A stretch of 64,000 nucleotides of DNA. Source: Halicephalobus mephisto. Taxonomy: Eukaryota > Nematoda > Chromadorea > Rhabditida > Panagrolaimidae. The stretch is from contig SWDT01000060.1 of NCBI GenBank assembly GCA_009193035.1, positions 1-64,000 on the forward strand, read 5' to 3'. Under the pieces are notes generated by a model, which worked only from the letters and a program-made list of their open reading frames with translations, was not told the DNA's origin and did no database searches. The position numbers and the translations under genes are program-made. Positions 43,216 through 55,616 of this stretch are shown piece after piece (the stretch's first letter is position 1; each line of letters opens with the position of its first letter).

Positions 43216-44601
43216 TTATTAGTGTATGAATTAACGATGGTTTGTTTTTATTCAATTTTTCGTAGACACTGACGTGTTCCACTCAGTTCTGTCTTGTGTT
43301 GCAAGAAAATTACTACTTCTTATTTATCAATTATAATAAGCACAACAAAATAAGACCAGAGGAGCAATTTAGTTACAAGGGACGATAATGAACACTGAGA
43401 AATAATGACAACGATTAATCTTTTGTTAGCACCTGGTAAAAGTTTGGCTGGTGTCCTTTAAATATCTGGATTTGACACTTAACCTTACTCGCTCTTAGAA
43501 ATAACCAGGTTCATGTGGTCTTTGGAGGATTTCGCATCCCACAGCATAATAAACATAGTAATCCTTCTTACTACTAATTTATATCGTCTCTTTATTGCCT
43601 CAAACTTAAATAATTAAACCAAAGAAAGTAATAATTATAACAATCACGGTAAAGCAAGATATAAGACATAATAAATAATACATAATACATAGTATATTAC
43701 GATTACTTAAAGCATTATGTAATTACGATAAACACAAAACGCGAATCAAGCACATTAATAGTGAAGCGTAGAGGTCCGCTTGCCTCTTTTGCATTTATGA
43801 ATCATCTGCCACTCTCCATTACTATCATCTTCGACTGCGTGGACAATAATATGAAGAAAATTTTTAACTTATTCGTCAACCAGACCTTTTGCTCTCATTA
43901 TATGAATTACAGTAACATAACTGTGTTTGATTTGTTTTCTTTTTACTTGGTCTTTCAGTTTTAATCCTTTACGATAATTGTCTTTCATAAGACGAAATGA
44001 CTTCTGTTTCTGTAATAAAAACATTTTACATAAATATTATTAATCAAATTTGGAAATAAATAATGAGTAAATCCTACAGTAATATTTCGACCTGATTCGT
44101 ATAATTTTTGAATTTTTTTGTCGTAAAAATTAAAAAAAATTATAAATTGGTCATGTTGAACTTCTTTTACTACGTATCTTCTAAGAACATGAGAGCAAAT
44201 GTATTCATTAAAGTTCAACATCCGTCTGGAGGCGTGTTTAATTTTAAGAATCGTCAGTGATTTGACATTGGTTGCTTCAGAAATTTCACCTTTGATATAA
44301 ACTAAAATACATGACTTTTCTATTCTCATGAACTTTAATATGTAAAATAATTATTATCCAGATAAAAACAGGTCCTAGTGTCTACAAAAACGTCAAGACA
44401 TTTCGCCTTCGGAAAACTAAAAACGAAATTGGAAATGGGCGGTTCTAAATTCTCGACGGACTGAAATGCATCTGGACGTACAATTTGTAAATTCCCCTTC
44501 ATTTGTTCAAATATTACCAAAAATACAACGTGGTTAATCAAGTTCTAATTATTTTGCTAATTACATTTGGTATTCAAAAATCTTCGAAGTTCTCGTTAAT
44601 C
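43216..44601. other. Region between srh genes 1 and 2
   Basis: AT-rich DNA; minus-strand ORFs at 43985-44329 and 44335-44541 have no domain I recognise and no splice support. They could be remnants of a fast-evolving gene, but I cannot support a call. Confidence 0.3.
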
Positions 44602-47600
44602 ATGGATAGCCTAAAACCTTCGAATTATTCATTTGATGGATACGAAAATCCGTATTACAAGGTGATATTGAACGTAAATGGATCTATCGCTCTCTGTTTC
44701 GGGATGTTGGCGATGTTTTTGACTCTATTCAAATCCCCTAAGGTCTTCGGGGCTTATAAGTATTTCCTCTTCAACATCAGTCTCTGGGCATTCGCATTCG
44801 ATGTGTATATGACGATTTTATATTCGCCAAAACTGCTCTTCCCTGCTTTAGTCATGTGTCCCGATGGACTTCTGAAGACGAAGAATAATACAGTAGCTTA
44901 TATTTCTTTTGTAAGTTGGGAAAACTTGAGTTCTTTGGATGTATGGGATTTCGAAAGTTGATTATGTCGTCATAAATGCTCTTAGATAGCTACTAGTTTT
45001 GAGGAATTTTTAATTTTTTGATTCTTATTTCTATGAACAAGTATCTCAAGACCGTAGTTTTACATGCTGACTGAAAATAGAACTTACTGTAATTAATAAT
45101 CATTATTCAAAATTACTATTCTTGAGAGTAAAATAGCAGATATGAATAAAGCTTACTTATTTGGATAAACCGAACTTTCTAAAGCATATATTTTAGGTTT
45201 AAAAAATGTGCAGAATTGCGTGTATTTAATTTGTACTTGAGATGCAAATTCTTGGAAAATGGGTATTATTTTTTGGTCTTGAGAAATTTGACGTACATAG
45301 TTTTGCACATTAATTAATTGGTATGGGCGTTTTAAATAATTAGCAACTAATTTGAAGGTCAAAAATAAACAAGTTTGTAGTGAAACTAGTGATTTTTTAT
45401 CCAAATTTTTCGATCTTGATTCTGGCAATGTTTCGGACAATGATTCAATGCAAATGACACTACATTCGTTCTAGAATCATGATTTTAGTTAAAGTTTTTT
45501 TATAAATGTTTACGATGAGATAAATATTGTTTTTTTCGGAATTTTTTCTAATGTTCGTTTTTTAAAAGCTGATTTCAAGTGACAATTCTATCATGATTGA
45601 TCTTTAATTCTAAACAGAGCTTCCGGGACTTGTCTTTTCAATCTGACATCTTTATTCTGAAATTTAAAGCTTATGTAATCCCGGGAGCGGTGGTGACGAT
45701 CATAGCTCATACTGTTTAAATTCGTCCAAAGTCACGAGTTTGTTTATTGCTTTTTTAAACAAGAAAATAATAATAATTTTTTCCTCATATAGCGCTTTTG
45801 TAAATCAAATTAATCAACGATTTCTTAAGCACAAATGTATTTAATACAGGAAATCCAAATAAAATCAAAAAGTGACGAATTATTAGTCGAAAAATGTATA
45901 TTATTTTTGGGAAATGCCACGATTCAAAATTTACACTTAATTTTTTTTAAAAAAATTTCAAACATCAATTTTACTGCGAATAACATTGAATTTTTTAATT
46001 GTAAAATTTATTTAAGAAAATTAATTTATCTAGATAAATAGGTATCACTAAAATCATTTTTAATAAATCGCAATTTTTAGTTCCTTTTTCTTATCTTCTT
46101 CGGATCCAGCACCATAGCCGTTTTGTCCGCTTTCATCTACCGTTATGCTGCTCTTAAAAATAAAGTCAAATCTGTTCTTTCTTGGCCGTTTCTTGTTTTC
46201 CTTGGATTTCTTCATTTCACTTATGAAGTTCCAACAATCGTCCTCTACAGTCTCGGAACAGGAAACAGAACCGCTATTGATGAAGCGATTCTCACGGTAA
46301 GTCCAGAAGCAATTTTTACACAAAAAATTATAATTTTCGGGTTTTTAATAATTACGAAATATGACAAAAATGAAGATAATCGTCACATTTTTCATAAATA
46401 TTTGGCATTTGTGACGGAAAATAAAAAATAATAATGACAATTTGCATTTGTTACTGATCCGAAAATTACGTTTTTTTGTGTATACTGTTTTTGTATGTAC
46501 TGTTTTTGTTGTATTTTTAAAAATCCTTTCGAAGACTTAGCATAATTTTATTTTTGTTTCTTTTGGTTTTTAAAAATACAATTTGAAGTGCATTTTGATT
46601 ATTTGGCATTCTTTTCGAATGATTTTAATCTGAGTACGAAACAAATTAAACTACACAAAAAAGCGTAACTTTTGGTTTTTTAATAATTGCGAAATGTAAC
46701 ACAATCGTTGTATTTTTCGTAAATATTTGGCATTTGTGACGAAAGTAAAAAATAATAGTAACGATTTGCGTTAGTTACTGGATTAAAAGTTGTACTTTTT
46801 TGTGTTGATATCGGTGGATTGTGTATGATATATGACTACATTAAAACAGCTCTGATTATGAATTATATCATATTCAATGTGTAGTTGCATTAAACTCAAA
46901 AAATTATAACTTTTGGATTCTTAACAGCTGCGAAATATGGTGAAAACGTAACAAAATCGTCACATTTTTTATGAACACATTTGTGACGAAAATAAAAAAT
47001 AATAGTGACGATTTGCGTTTGTTACTGTGCCAAAAGTTACTTTTTCGTGCAGATTTCTGACGTTTAGAAACAAAGCACATTGAGAATAAAGTTTATAAGG
47101 AAATTGTACTCATGTTAGTGATCAGAAAAATCCTATAGTCTAGTGAAATGGTTTATGAATTTAGGCCATGTGACTAAAACTACTTTGTATATTAAATTAA
47201 ATTTTTTCAATGAACACGTTTCTAAACCTGAGAAATGAATATTTCGGAGAAATTTCCCACAATCTTAATGTTATATCCATTTTATAAATGTTTCGGATAA
47301 AATAAGATTGAAAATTTTAAAAGTTGCAATTTGAAAATAAATTTTTCGATCCACATCTTAGAAATCATTTATGTTTCGAAATATGGATTCCGATTTGAAA
47401 ATGTTTTCCGAAAAACCGACGTAATTAATTCAAGTTCAGAATCGTATTATTTCGAGGGACTTTTTGCCTTGTTTATCTTATATGTGAAATTGACTGTTTT
47501 TCTTTCAATCCACTTCTGAATTTTAAAAATAAGTATTAAATTTGAAGTTCTTATGACTTTGATATTAAATTTCTTTCGTAAATACTTCACTTAAGGCAAC

Positions 47601-48620
47601 GGTGAAAAAATATCGAATCTGAAAATTTCAACTCATGTATGTATTAGGGAGATGCAACTTCTGAAGATGATTTGCTGATTTTCTAAAAGTTATTTGTCGA
47701 TTTGAAAAAAATTTAAAAAAATCACAACAATTAATTTCGAAATTGAATTAATCTCAGTAATCTTTAAGCTTGCAAAATTAATAGAAAATCACATTTCTTC
47801 CGTTATAAATTCTTTGTGAAATTTGTAACAATAAACTCTAAAATGATATTATACTTGTTTCGAAAGCAAATCTTTATTGAAAAAATAAAAATCTAATCAA
47901 TATTTATTAAAATTAAAATACAATAAAAAGTAGAATTTCACTTTACTTAAATTATTCCAAGTTGATCTTTTCAGCAATGGCCCAATATTGCGGGACAATA
48001 CCTCGGAAAAGGATGTGCTGCAATCCACTACCACGTAACCAACTGGCCAACTTACTTTATGCTTTGTTGTGTATTCGATTTTGTCGCGGGAGTCCCTATA
48101 GTTACTACTTTGATCATTAAGAGCTTCAATAGCCTCAAATCCCAACAGACTATAATGTCTCCTAAGACCTACAGAATGCACAAACAACTGCTCATCAGTC
48201 TCATCTTCCAGCTCCTGGTTCCTCTCTGCAGTCTTTTTGGACCCTTCATCATCACCTCTATTTTCGTATTTCTGGAATTTGAAGCGCCTATCTGTAAATT
48301 GGTTACCTTCTGAAGTCGGATATTTATACTTTTTTTCAGTTACAAACCAAGCGACATTTGTCTTTGGGACTTTGCACAGTCCCATGAACTGTCTCATGAT
48401 GTTGTACTTCATCCCCCATTATCGCAAAACCTTGTTGGGATATGTTTGTTGTTTCAAATCAAGGATACCAAACAAGTGGACAATGGCTTCAAGTGTGCAG
48501 CATCCAAGTAAGATGACTCATTCTGCAATGGATGCAAGACCCTGGAGCAAGGTGAATCCAACTCCAAGCATGACGGCCGAAGTTCAGAGACCCCCTCTAG
48601 AAAACGCAGAGGTTTTTTAA
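44602..48620 (+). CDS. srh-type chemoreceptor GPCR (gene 2)
   Basis: This is the tandem paralogue of gene 1. Four exons (44602-44910, 46081-46296, 47975-48293, 48340-48620) give 374 residues. Intron positions and phases equal those of gene 1. The TM1-TM2 segment is very close (FKSPKVFGAYKYFLFNISLW, then ILYSPKLLFPALVM); MSPKTYRMHKQLLISL and TLHSPMNCLMMLYFIPHYR follow. The C-terminal tail is about 35 residues longer than in gene 1 and Ser/Pro-rich. Introns 1 and 2 have grown to 1.17 and 1.68 kb, and intron 2 has been invaded by CACAAAAAA-type transposons. All exons remain open, so the gene is probably functional. Confidence 0.88.
46319..46480. mobile_element. CACAAAAAA-end MITE with TA duplication
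   Basis: A 162-bp element starts CACAAAAAATTATAATTTTC and ends, on the other strand, CACAAAAAAACGTAATTTTC. TA flanks both ends. The interior has AATCGTCACATTTTTC and GGCATTTGTGACGG, as in the copies at 27178, 32976 and 46654. It lies in intron 2 of srh gene 2. Confidence 0.8.
46654..47049. mobile_element. Composite CACAAAAAA-end transposon, copy B
   Basis: The left end CACAAAAAAGCGTAACTTTT and the right end (other strand) CACGAAAAAGTAACTTTTGG are inverted. TA precedes the left end. Inside are two inverted-repeat modules separated by a spacer with TTGATATCGGTGGATTGTGT and AACAGCTCTGATTATG. The whole 396 bp matches 27178-27569, so both descend from one composite element and not from chance neighbours. 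Confidence 0.75.
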
Positions 48621-49301
48621 TAGAAAAAAACTAAAATCACATTGAACAATTGCGTAGTGAAGAATTTTTCCGTCCAGAGGTCGTTCAATGAGTTTCAGTT
48701 TATTTTAAATTTCAAACAAAATTACGCAATTTTTTCGATGTTTTTCATATTGAAATATACATATTAATTCAGAAGAATTTAAGAAATTCTTTAAATATAA
48801 ACAAAAACATAAAATTGGTTGAAATTTTAATCTTTAAAAGTTAAAAAAGACGAAAATCACTGAATAGGTCCCGAATGAAATAATTATTTTTCTATATAGT
48901 TAATCCAAACAGTAAAAGGTTGAGTTTTCTGTAACGAAAAACTTGTATGCAATTTTTATAAACAATGTTAATATGTTCTTAGATCATTTGTACATATATG
49001 AGTTTATATCGATAAGACTTTTCAATGAAGTTTAAATTAGCTCTAGTTATACATCTGCTGATTTCAATATAACAAGTTTAAATCGATAAATATATTTTCT
49101 GCTTTTTGGCTTGAATGTGAACGATGAAATTTGTTCCTATGCTATTTTTAAACGATTCTGTTTTTTATCTCTAGTAAATAAAAAATACATATTTTCGGAT
49201 ACAAAAATAAATTAAAAGTCATCAGAAAAAGTAAGACAATTACAAGTGCTAAAATTAAAATTAAACAACTTGGGCTGATACTTTAAACTACATGATCTAA
49301 G
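48621..49301. other. Intergenic region after srh gene 2
   Basis: AT-rich DNA with no gene or repeat that I recognise. Confidence 0.4.
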
Positions 49302-49528
49302 TGTTGGATTGGGCACTATCTATTTGAGTACAAGCCACACAGAGTTGGTTCCGAAGGGAAATACCCTGAGGACCAACGAAAGATGTACGATTGTCGGTTG
49401 AGGGCAATTTAAGATTGCGCAATATTTTTGTAAGAGTTGTGATTTATCTCGTACCTCCGGCCCCATAAAGTTGTTTTATATATTTCTCGTCTACACGCGG
49501 ATCAGGAACCACTAACCACGATCTAACA
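49302..49528. mobile_element. Solo LTR, family 2, with 5-bp target duplication
   Basis: A 227-bp block starts TGTTGGATT and ends GATCTAACA (TG...CA with short inverted ends). It is flanked on both sides by CTAAG (49297-49301 and 49529-49533). This is the structure of a solo long terminal repeat left by recombination of an LTR retrotransposon. It has no sequence in common with family 1 except the ends. Confidence 0.75.
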
Positions 49529-49869
49529 CTAAGTAAATAAGTAGAACTAGTTATTGAACTTCGATACATCCACAAATGATAGGTTTACTTTTTCTATATT
49601 ATTTTCAATCATTTCTCAATCTTTATTTTAATTTTTGAACTACCAAGTGCAAGAAATTACATTAAACATATCATACATAGTAAAGCTTTCAAAAACATCG
49701 AAAATAGTATTTCAAAAAATCAGAGTGTGGTTCCAGAACCAAAGTTGAATAGTTTGATCTCTTTCTCTGATTAACTAGTGATATGTACGAAGACAACTCA
49801 AGGGTTAAATGACAATTTTATGCATAAATAATTTTCGCTAAAAGTCTTTGGAGGACCAAAAACCAGACT

Positions 49870-50358
49870 TTATTTTCGAACAATGAATAAAATAGTCCCT
49901 TTCTTGAGGTTCTGGCAGTTAACTCCAGGATTTGCTCGAGGAAGATAATCGACAGGAAGATTCCTCTTAAAAGAGATTTCATCGCAAGTTTCTCCACCTT
50001 TAGCGCGTACGAAGTCGACGTAACCTCGTCGTTTTCTAAGGAGACTTTTGAACTTTGAGTTGCTGTATTTTTTCGTCTTCGGTGAGATAGACTCAAACTT
50101 TTCATTGTAATTCAATCGATGATGATATTTTTTCTCATATTGTCCATCATGGAATTTGAAGAGTTTTGCAAGTGAGTTTTCCATGGAAGATGAAGATGCA
50201 ACGTCATAACGAAAATCCTAAATTGTAAAGTTGTAATTTTATATTTATATTTAACAACTTACCATTTTCGGATGTTTCTTAGATCGATGTCCAATGATGA
50301 ACCCGGAAATCCCGAAGATCTCAGCAAAAATAATCAAAAAGATGAGCAGGCTTTTCAT
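49870..50358 (-). CDS. Small secreted LysM-domain protein
   Basis: Two exons, 50358-50263 and 50217-49870, join in phase 0 to a 147-residue protein. Residues 1 to about 20 are a clear signal peptide (MKSLLIFLIIFAEIFGISG). A basic, Tyr/Lys-rich middle follows. Residues 102-146 form a LysM fold: VRAKGGETCDEI, then NLPVDYLPRANPGVNC and LKKGTILFI match the two helices and final strand of the chitin/peptidoglycan-binding LysM motif, including the Cys pair common in nematode and fungal LysM. A TATA-like element lies 45 bp upstream. The likely role is binding of chitin or bacterial wall fragments outside the cell; this is inference from the domain. The parts are short, so the gene is easy to miss. 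Confidence 0.8.
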
Positions 50359-50401
50359 CGTCTGTCGTAGCAATCTATTTCTTCATATCAGTAAAGCAAG
50401 C

Positions 50402-50409
50402 TCCTTATA
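50402..50409 (-). promoter_or_regulatory. TATA-like element of the LysM gene
   Basis: The minus strand reads AATATAAGGAG about 45 bp before the ATG at 50358. The distance suits a TATA box with a short untranslated leader. Confidence 0.45.
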
Positions 50410-52615
50410 TTGCGCCAATTTTAATGATCTTTATGTTGGTAAGTTTTTTCAAATTTTATTTTAAATAGAAATGTTCCAAAGTCCAGTCTTCTTTGATAAT
50501 GTTATCTACTTCCGGTTGTACTAAGAAATGGTAAACATTGAATGTATGGCTAATCTTTTCATTGAGGACTGTGTTACTTGATGAGTGCTCTGTCGGTTTG
50601 TTGCACAGCTCCAGAATAATACGGAGGATTGCAATTCCTACTGTAGACAGATTCCCAAATAAGTTTATTCGACATTATCAAGGAAAATAAGAGAACATAT
50701 GTCTCAGGCTAAGTCGATGGAATTCTTCAGATAGCTCGGTAGATTCGATAGCAAAGCGCTCTTTCCAGCAGAATTCACCTTCTTGACCTCATGTTGCACT
50801 TCGGGTGCATCAGTTGATTGGACCGAGATCTCCTGAGGAACTCGCATAGTAGTTCTGATGTATATACCTTATCTTCATCCCACACGGTTTTTGTTTGCAT
50901 GTTCTTGAACAGATAATTTGATTGCTATTTTGTCTCAAAAGTTAATCAAATTAAAGAATACAAACAACTTTTTGCTTTAATATACTGTAAAGTTAAAAGA
51001 ATAGTAGCTATATTTGTTGTCAATAGATGAATCAAGCATCATTTGTAAAAAGATCACTGGATTTTTATTTGACATTTCCTTAGAGGATATTTTTTGGATA
51101 ATGATATTTGATTCACTCTAAGATCACGAGCTCAATTACAGTCTCTTCAACTAAAACCCTGTGTACTTTATTTGGATATATTAATAATATAGAAGATATT
51201 CTTTAGTCTGTACTTTGGTTCGTCAAAGATAGTAATCATTTTTGAAATTAATATCAAAACTTTTTGGACTAAGGTAAAATTCACAAATTTTCCTTTTTAA
51301 AATATTTTTATAGGAGATTTTTGTGAATTTTACCAAAGAATTCGTTATTTTACATCATGTAGTACTCATTTTGCTACATAAAATTGTAATAAAAGTTAGT
51401 GAAATATATCGATTATTAATTAGTTTTCAAGTTTGTTTATGAACAAATATTCAACCTTTTTAACTTTGATTTTTTTTGCAAAAAGACTATGAATTATATC
51501 TTAGTAGAAGAAGTTGAAACTTGAAACACTAATCATCAATATTGATAAAACATAACACTGATTAGCAACTAGAATTTATGATAAAGGTTGTTGTCACCTC
51601 CGTGTTTAAAGGATCAATAACCAAGCTCATGATACAACAGCAAATCCAGTACTGTTCACATCCAGGTTATTACTTGAACCATATGCTACAAGAATAAAAA
51701 TAAACTTTAATCATGTCACGAGCGATTTTTGATTCATTGTTCAATCACAAGTTTGGTTACTGATCCTTTACAAATGGATTTATCAATAGATAAATTCACA
51801 AAGACATCAACTATCCATGGTAAAAGTGTCAATTATCAAGCTGAAATGATCAATAACCAAGTTCACAGTCCAAAAATGAATCAAACATCATTCGTTGTAA
51901 AATTGTTACTTAAAATACGCTTTTAAAAAAGAAAGATAAAAATTGCCAGATGAAAAAGCACTTTTTACTACAAACATTTATTAAAGGATAACTAATTAAA
52001 TATATGATCTTAAAATAAATACAGTATCATTTGTGTCAGAATTACTACTCGAAATATAGTCTTGGGAAATCAAAATCAAAAAACTATCAAAAAAATATTG
52101 ATTTTACTACAAACGATGTTTGATTTATCTTTCAATCACGTACTTAATTACTTACCCTTTAAAGCATGTATATCAGTCAATTAATATACAAAGTTAAATA
52201 CATTTTGTTTATGCTTAAGACCACAATATCATTTTCTAAGAACTTCAGCCTCATCTTAAGTGCAAATTAAATACATACAAGTCTATGTTAATCATTCAAT
52301 ATTTATTTTCTAAGTTCTCCATCACTACATGAACCTTTTTCATTAGTCAACTGTATTAATACTTTGTACAGTATTCTTCCACATTGAAACAGAAATTCTG
52401 ATGCTTAGTGACTGATCATATTCCAAAATTTCTATTTTAAACAGCCTCTCTAATTTAAGCAAATTACAAAAGTTATTTTGTTTGAATTTACCTGTATGTT
52501 ATCACAAAAATATTTTACAATGTATTAACATAATAGGACACAAACAAGAAAAATACAATTGACAAATAATTTTTTCGTACAGTAAATTTTTATTCAGCTG
52601 CAAATGCTCTTACGA
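50410..52615. repeat. Intergenic region with degenerate inverted and direct repeats
   Basis: Several decayed copies of a unit with TCAATCACAAGTTTGG, TTACTGATCCTTT and GATTCATTGTT occur between 51020 and 52190, some inverted (51606-51640 against 51740-51775). They look like remnants of a non-autonomous transposon or a fold-back repeat. No coding gene was seen. Confidence 0.45.
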
Positions 52616-54207
52616 TTAGGTTTCAATGGTGTTGTGGATCTTGTTTTTTGCCGCACTGTAGCATTTGAAAAGAGTCCCCAACGGATCGGAGAAAAATTGC
52701 CAGATTCCGTTTCGGTAATCCGGAATACAAACCACCATGATTATTGTATTCGCTGTGGAGTGCATAGAAGTAAGAAGAACCATACATTGACTCAGCATCG
52801 TCACTTTCTCCATCCCTATCATAATCATCAGTTGTATAAAGGTGTACGGTAAAGCGAAAGCGATAATTGGGATACACAACTGAAAATTATTGTAATTTTA
52901 GATTTTAAGTAAATAACTCACCTGCAAAGTGAGACAGAAGAGGGTTTCTTGGTGGACTCTGTAGGCTTCATGGGACATTAGTCGTTTTTCATCTCGGAGG
53001 TTGGAGTAACTCTCCAACAGCAGATAAAGAACAAAGGGAATAATTAATCCGAACATCAAAATAATAAATATATTAAACAAATGCGGGAATGGTTCTGCGA
53101 TCCCATTGTGCAGACCAGCACAACCAGTTGCTCCAAGTGATCGTCGGAGATTCGGCCATTGCTGAAAGTGATCTTTGAAAATGATTCTAGCCTGTGGTTG
53201 TGAGGGATTAACAGAAATGTTAGTGAGGATTATCATTAGGAATTATTAATCATGGATGAGAAATTTCACACTGTTTATTTCTCACTAAAGTGGCTGAATT
53301 TTCATAATCTTTGGACATTAAATTAAAATCATTTAGTATGAATTCGACTTTTTTGAGTTCCGAGCTGAAATCGGATTCAAATGCATTCGGAATATGATAG
53401 GAATCTATTGGAAATTCACTTTGTAATTTCTTTAAAATCCGATACTATTAGGAGAGAAACAGGAAGAATATCACTAATTTGTACTCAACAATAAGATACA
53501 GATAATAATAATTATATATATCTCCCACAAAAGGCAACTGAGGGCTTCACTCTACAATATTCCACGGTCCCTGATATCCAGGTTATCTCTCCAGATGCTC
53601 TCTTTCTAGTATAGTTTCTATTCCAACAGATACAAAATTCGTTTTAAAATTTGGAATCCTCAAATTTGTTACTTACCGTCAAGGCGGCTCTGCTGATGGC
53701 AATATTGTCGGTGTTTCCCAAGTAATAAAAGATAATAACTGGTAGAGCTCTTGTCGAGAAGACTATTATCAAAAAAGATAAAAAGAGACAGTTGAAAACT
53801 TTAGCCAAGTCTCCTTTCAACGCCGCATATCGGTAGACGACAGCAGAAGTCAAAGCGATATTCACAGCTCCAAGAAGAATCCAGAAAATGTCCATCCAGA
53901 TAGCGGCCATATTAGGATCGTCGTTTTTCAGCCATCCTGTAGGACAAAAATACAGTGCCGGAAAGAGGAACTTCGGTTTTAAGAACACTGAAGTGTAAAT
54001 ATCCAATGAAAGACTCCAAAAAGCAATGTTTAATAAGAAGTTTTTGTAATGGGTATAATAATGAGGACTTTTTGTCAGAACTACCAGAATCCCCAAAATA
54101 CCAAAGAATAAAGAAATACCACCGTTGAATTGTAGGAAAACATCAATGTACTCGTTATCATAAGAAGAGAAATCGGTGTAGGACATAGCAGAATTTGAAG
54201 AATTCAT
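52616..54207 (-). CDS. srh-type chemoreceptor GPCR (gene 3)
   Basis: This is a divergent member of the same receptor family on the opposite strand. Three exons (54207-53677, 53161-52922, 52879-52616) give 344 residues. The first exon combines the parts that are exons 1 and 2 in genes 1 and 2, so one intron is absent. The QQWPN-type start of the next exon is at the same place as in the paralogues. A later intron is placed differently. Features: NEY plus FNGGISLFFG before TM1, FLLNIAFWSLSLDIYTSVFL in TM2, FLFPALYFCPTGWL after it, MSHEAYRVHQETLF before TM6 and STANTIIMVVCIPDYR in TM7. Intact by eye. A solo LTR occupies the first intron. Confidence 0.88.
53446..53628. mobile_element. Solo LTR, family 1, copy 3, with 5-bp target duplication
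   Basis: A 183-bp block begins TATTAGGAGAG and ends ATTCCAACA. It is flanked by perfect GATAC duplications (53441-53445 and 53629-53633). It shares long words with the copies at 32743 and 40699 (for example TTCCACGGTCCCTGATATCC here). It lies in the first intron of srh gene 3. Confidence 0.8.
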
Positions 54208-54236
54208 TTTTGAAAAATGTACGAAAGAAAATCTGG

Positions 54237-54244
54237 CTTATATA
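54237..54244 (-). promoter_or_regulatory. TATA box of srh gene 3
   Basis: TATATAAG on the minus strand lies 30 bp before the ATG at 54207. This position suits a TATA box with a very short leader. Confidence 0.5.
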
Positions 54245-54789
54245 AGTTGGAAAAAATAAGAATTAATCCAGGAAATAGTGATCTTTGTCAAGAAGACATT
54301 CGAAGAAGTTTTTCAGAAAATAAGTCAGATTTTTGGAGGATTTAATTTTTCCGAAGCTTTAATGGAATTTCCGTCTTGGGCAAATGGAATCGTAGGCGAG
54401 GCAAATAACTGATAAGGAAATTTTTTTGAATCGGAATTTCAACAAGAGTTGCATATCATTTTGATACATTGAAACGGCAATTTAGAATCTGTAATTCAAT
54501 TTTCTTCAATGATTTTTGTGAATAAAAGTAATTCACAAAATCTACAGATATATAATTAAATATTCACAAGTTTTTGAGTAATTTTTGAACACTTGATTAG
54601 ATATATGTAATCAATGAAAAAACATATTTAAATACAGAGAAGAATTACTAAAATTGAAAAAATCAAGGTGGAAAACAATTGCTTTGAGGATAGTTCATTA
54701 AAAGTTTGCTAATGAAGTAAAGGAATGCACTTTTATCTACTTTTCTTACTTGACAAGAATCTTCACTGAAAATAGATAACGGTTTTTTA

Positions 54790-55400
54790 ACAGGTACCTG
54801 GTAGGTCACGAGATAAACTATAACTCGTATCAAAAAGAAACTTAATTAAATCTCTACATGTGATGCATGAAATTTCGTACATTTGTCCAATGTTCTTGCT
54901 TGAGAATATTATTTGCAAAAAATAGATTATAGATTCCGAAGATCCTCCCGGAAAGCTATATAGTGAACTATAACTTGTTTGAAAGGTCATTTGGCCTAAT
55001 CCCTACGTGTAACACATGAAGTTTCGCATATTCATCCAGTTTTCTTGCTCTAGAAGATTATTCAACAAAAATAAACAACAGATTCTGATTGCTCAGAATG
55101 GCATAATCGCATCCATCTTTCATCTACCACTGATGAATAATGATCTAACAATTTGCTGTACGTTTATTACTTATTTGTAATGTTTTTTCTACATTAAAAA
55201 TTTAGTTACTAACATTTGAAGTTTAATACACTTGAAATTTATAAATAAGGTACCTTTCGAATATTGAATATCCATTTGAAAGCTTATAAAACATACTCTA
55301 ACTTGCTTCAAATCTCCTGTTCTATTAAATATAACTTCCTTTTGGAATCCACTGTATTCGAGGCAGAAATTTCGGGATAATCTTTATCCATTAAAAACAT
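54790..55400. repeat. Intergenic ~150-bp tandem duplication
   Basis: Two decayed copies (54790-54945 and 54945-55105) share AACTATAACTYGT, ATCYCTACRTGT, CATGAARTTTCG, and GTTCTTGCTTGAGAA or TTTTCTTGCTCTAGAA. A third, more decayed relative may lie near 55280. The rest of 54245-55616 shows no gene. Confidence 0.6.
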
Positions 55401-55616
55401 TTACAGTATGTGCAGTAACAATAGAAACTCAAGTGTACACAATCAAAACCTTAGAATCATTGTTCAACAATAAATAAAAATGATAAGCTATGGTAAATTC
55501 TTACAATTTTCAGATCTTTTCCTTAAAAAAGTAAAATAAAGAAAATTGAGGTTCAACCTAGTTAGGAAATTGGGAATGTTCTTTGATTAGGTTCAACTTT
55601 GCTCGAAGAGATATGC

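Noticed and set aside
43985..44541. Two minus-strand ORFs that might be an F-box-type gene fragment
   Set aside because: Composition is AT-driven, no motif could be confirmed, and no splice sites join them.
45685..45715. GC-rich patch GGGAGCGGTGGTGACG considered as a 7SL/SRP-like RNA
   Set aside because: Only a few bases resemble the Alu domain and no fold could be continued on either side.
45153..46041. ORFs in intron 1 of srh gene 2
   Set aside because: No domain, no conserved start or splice context; the intron boundaries of the receptor fit without them.
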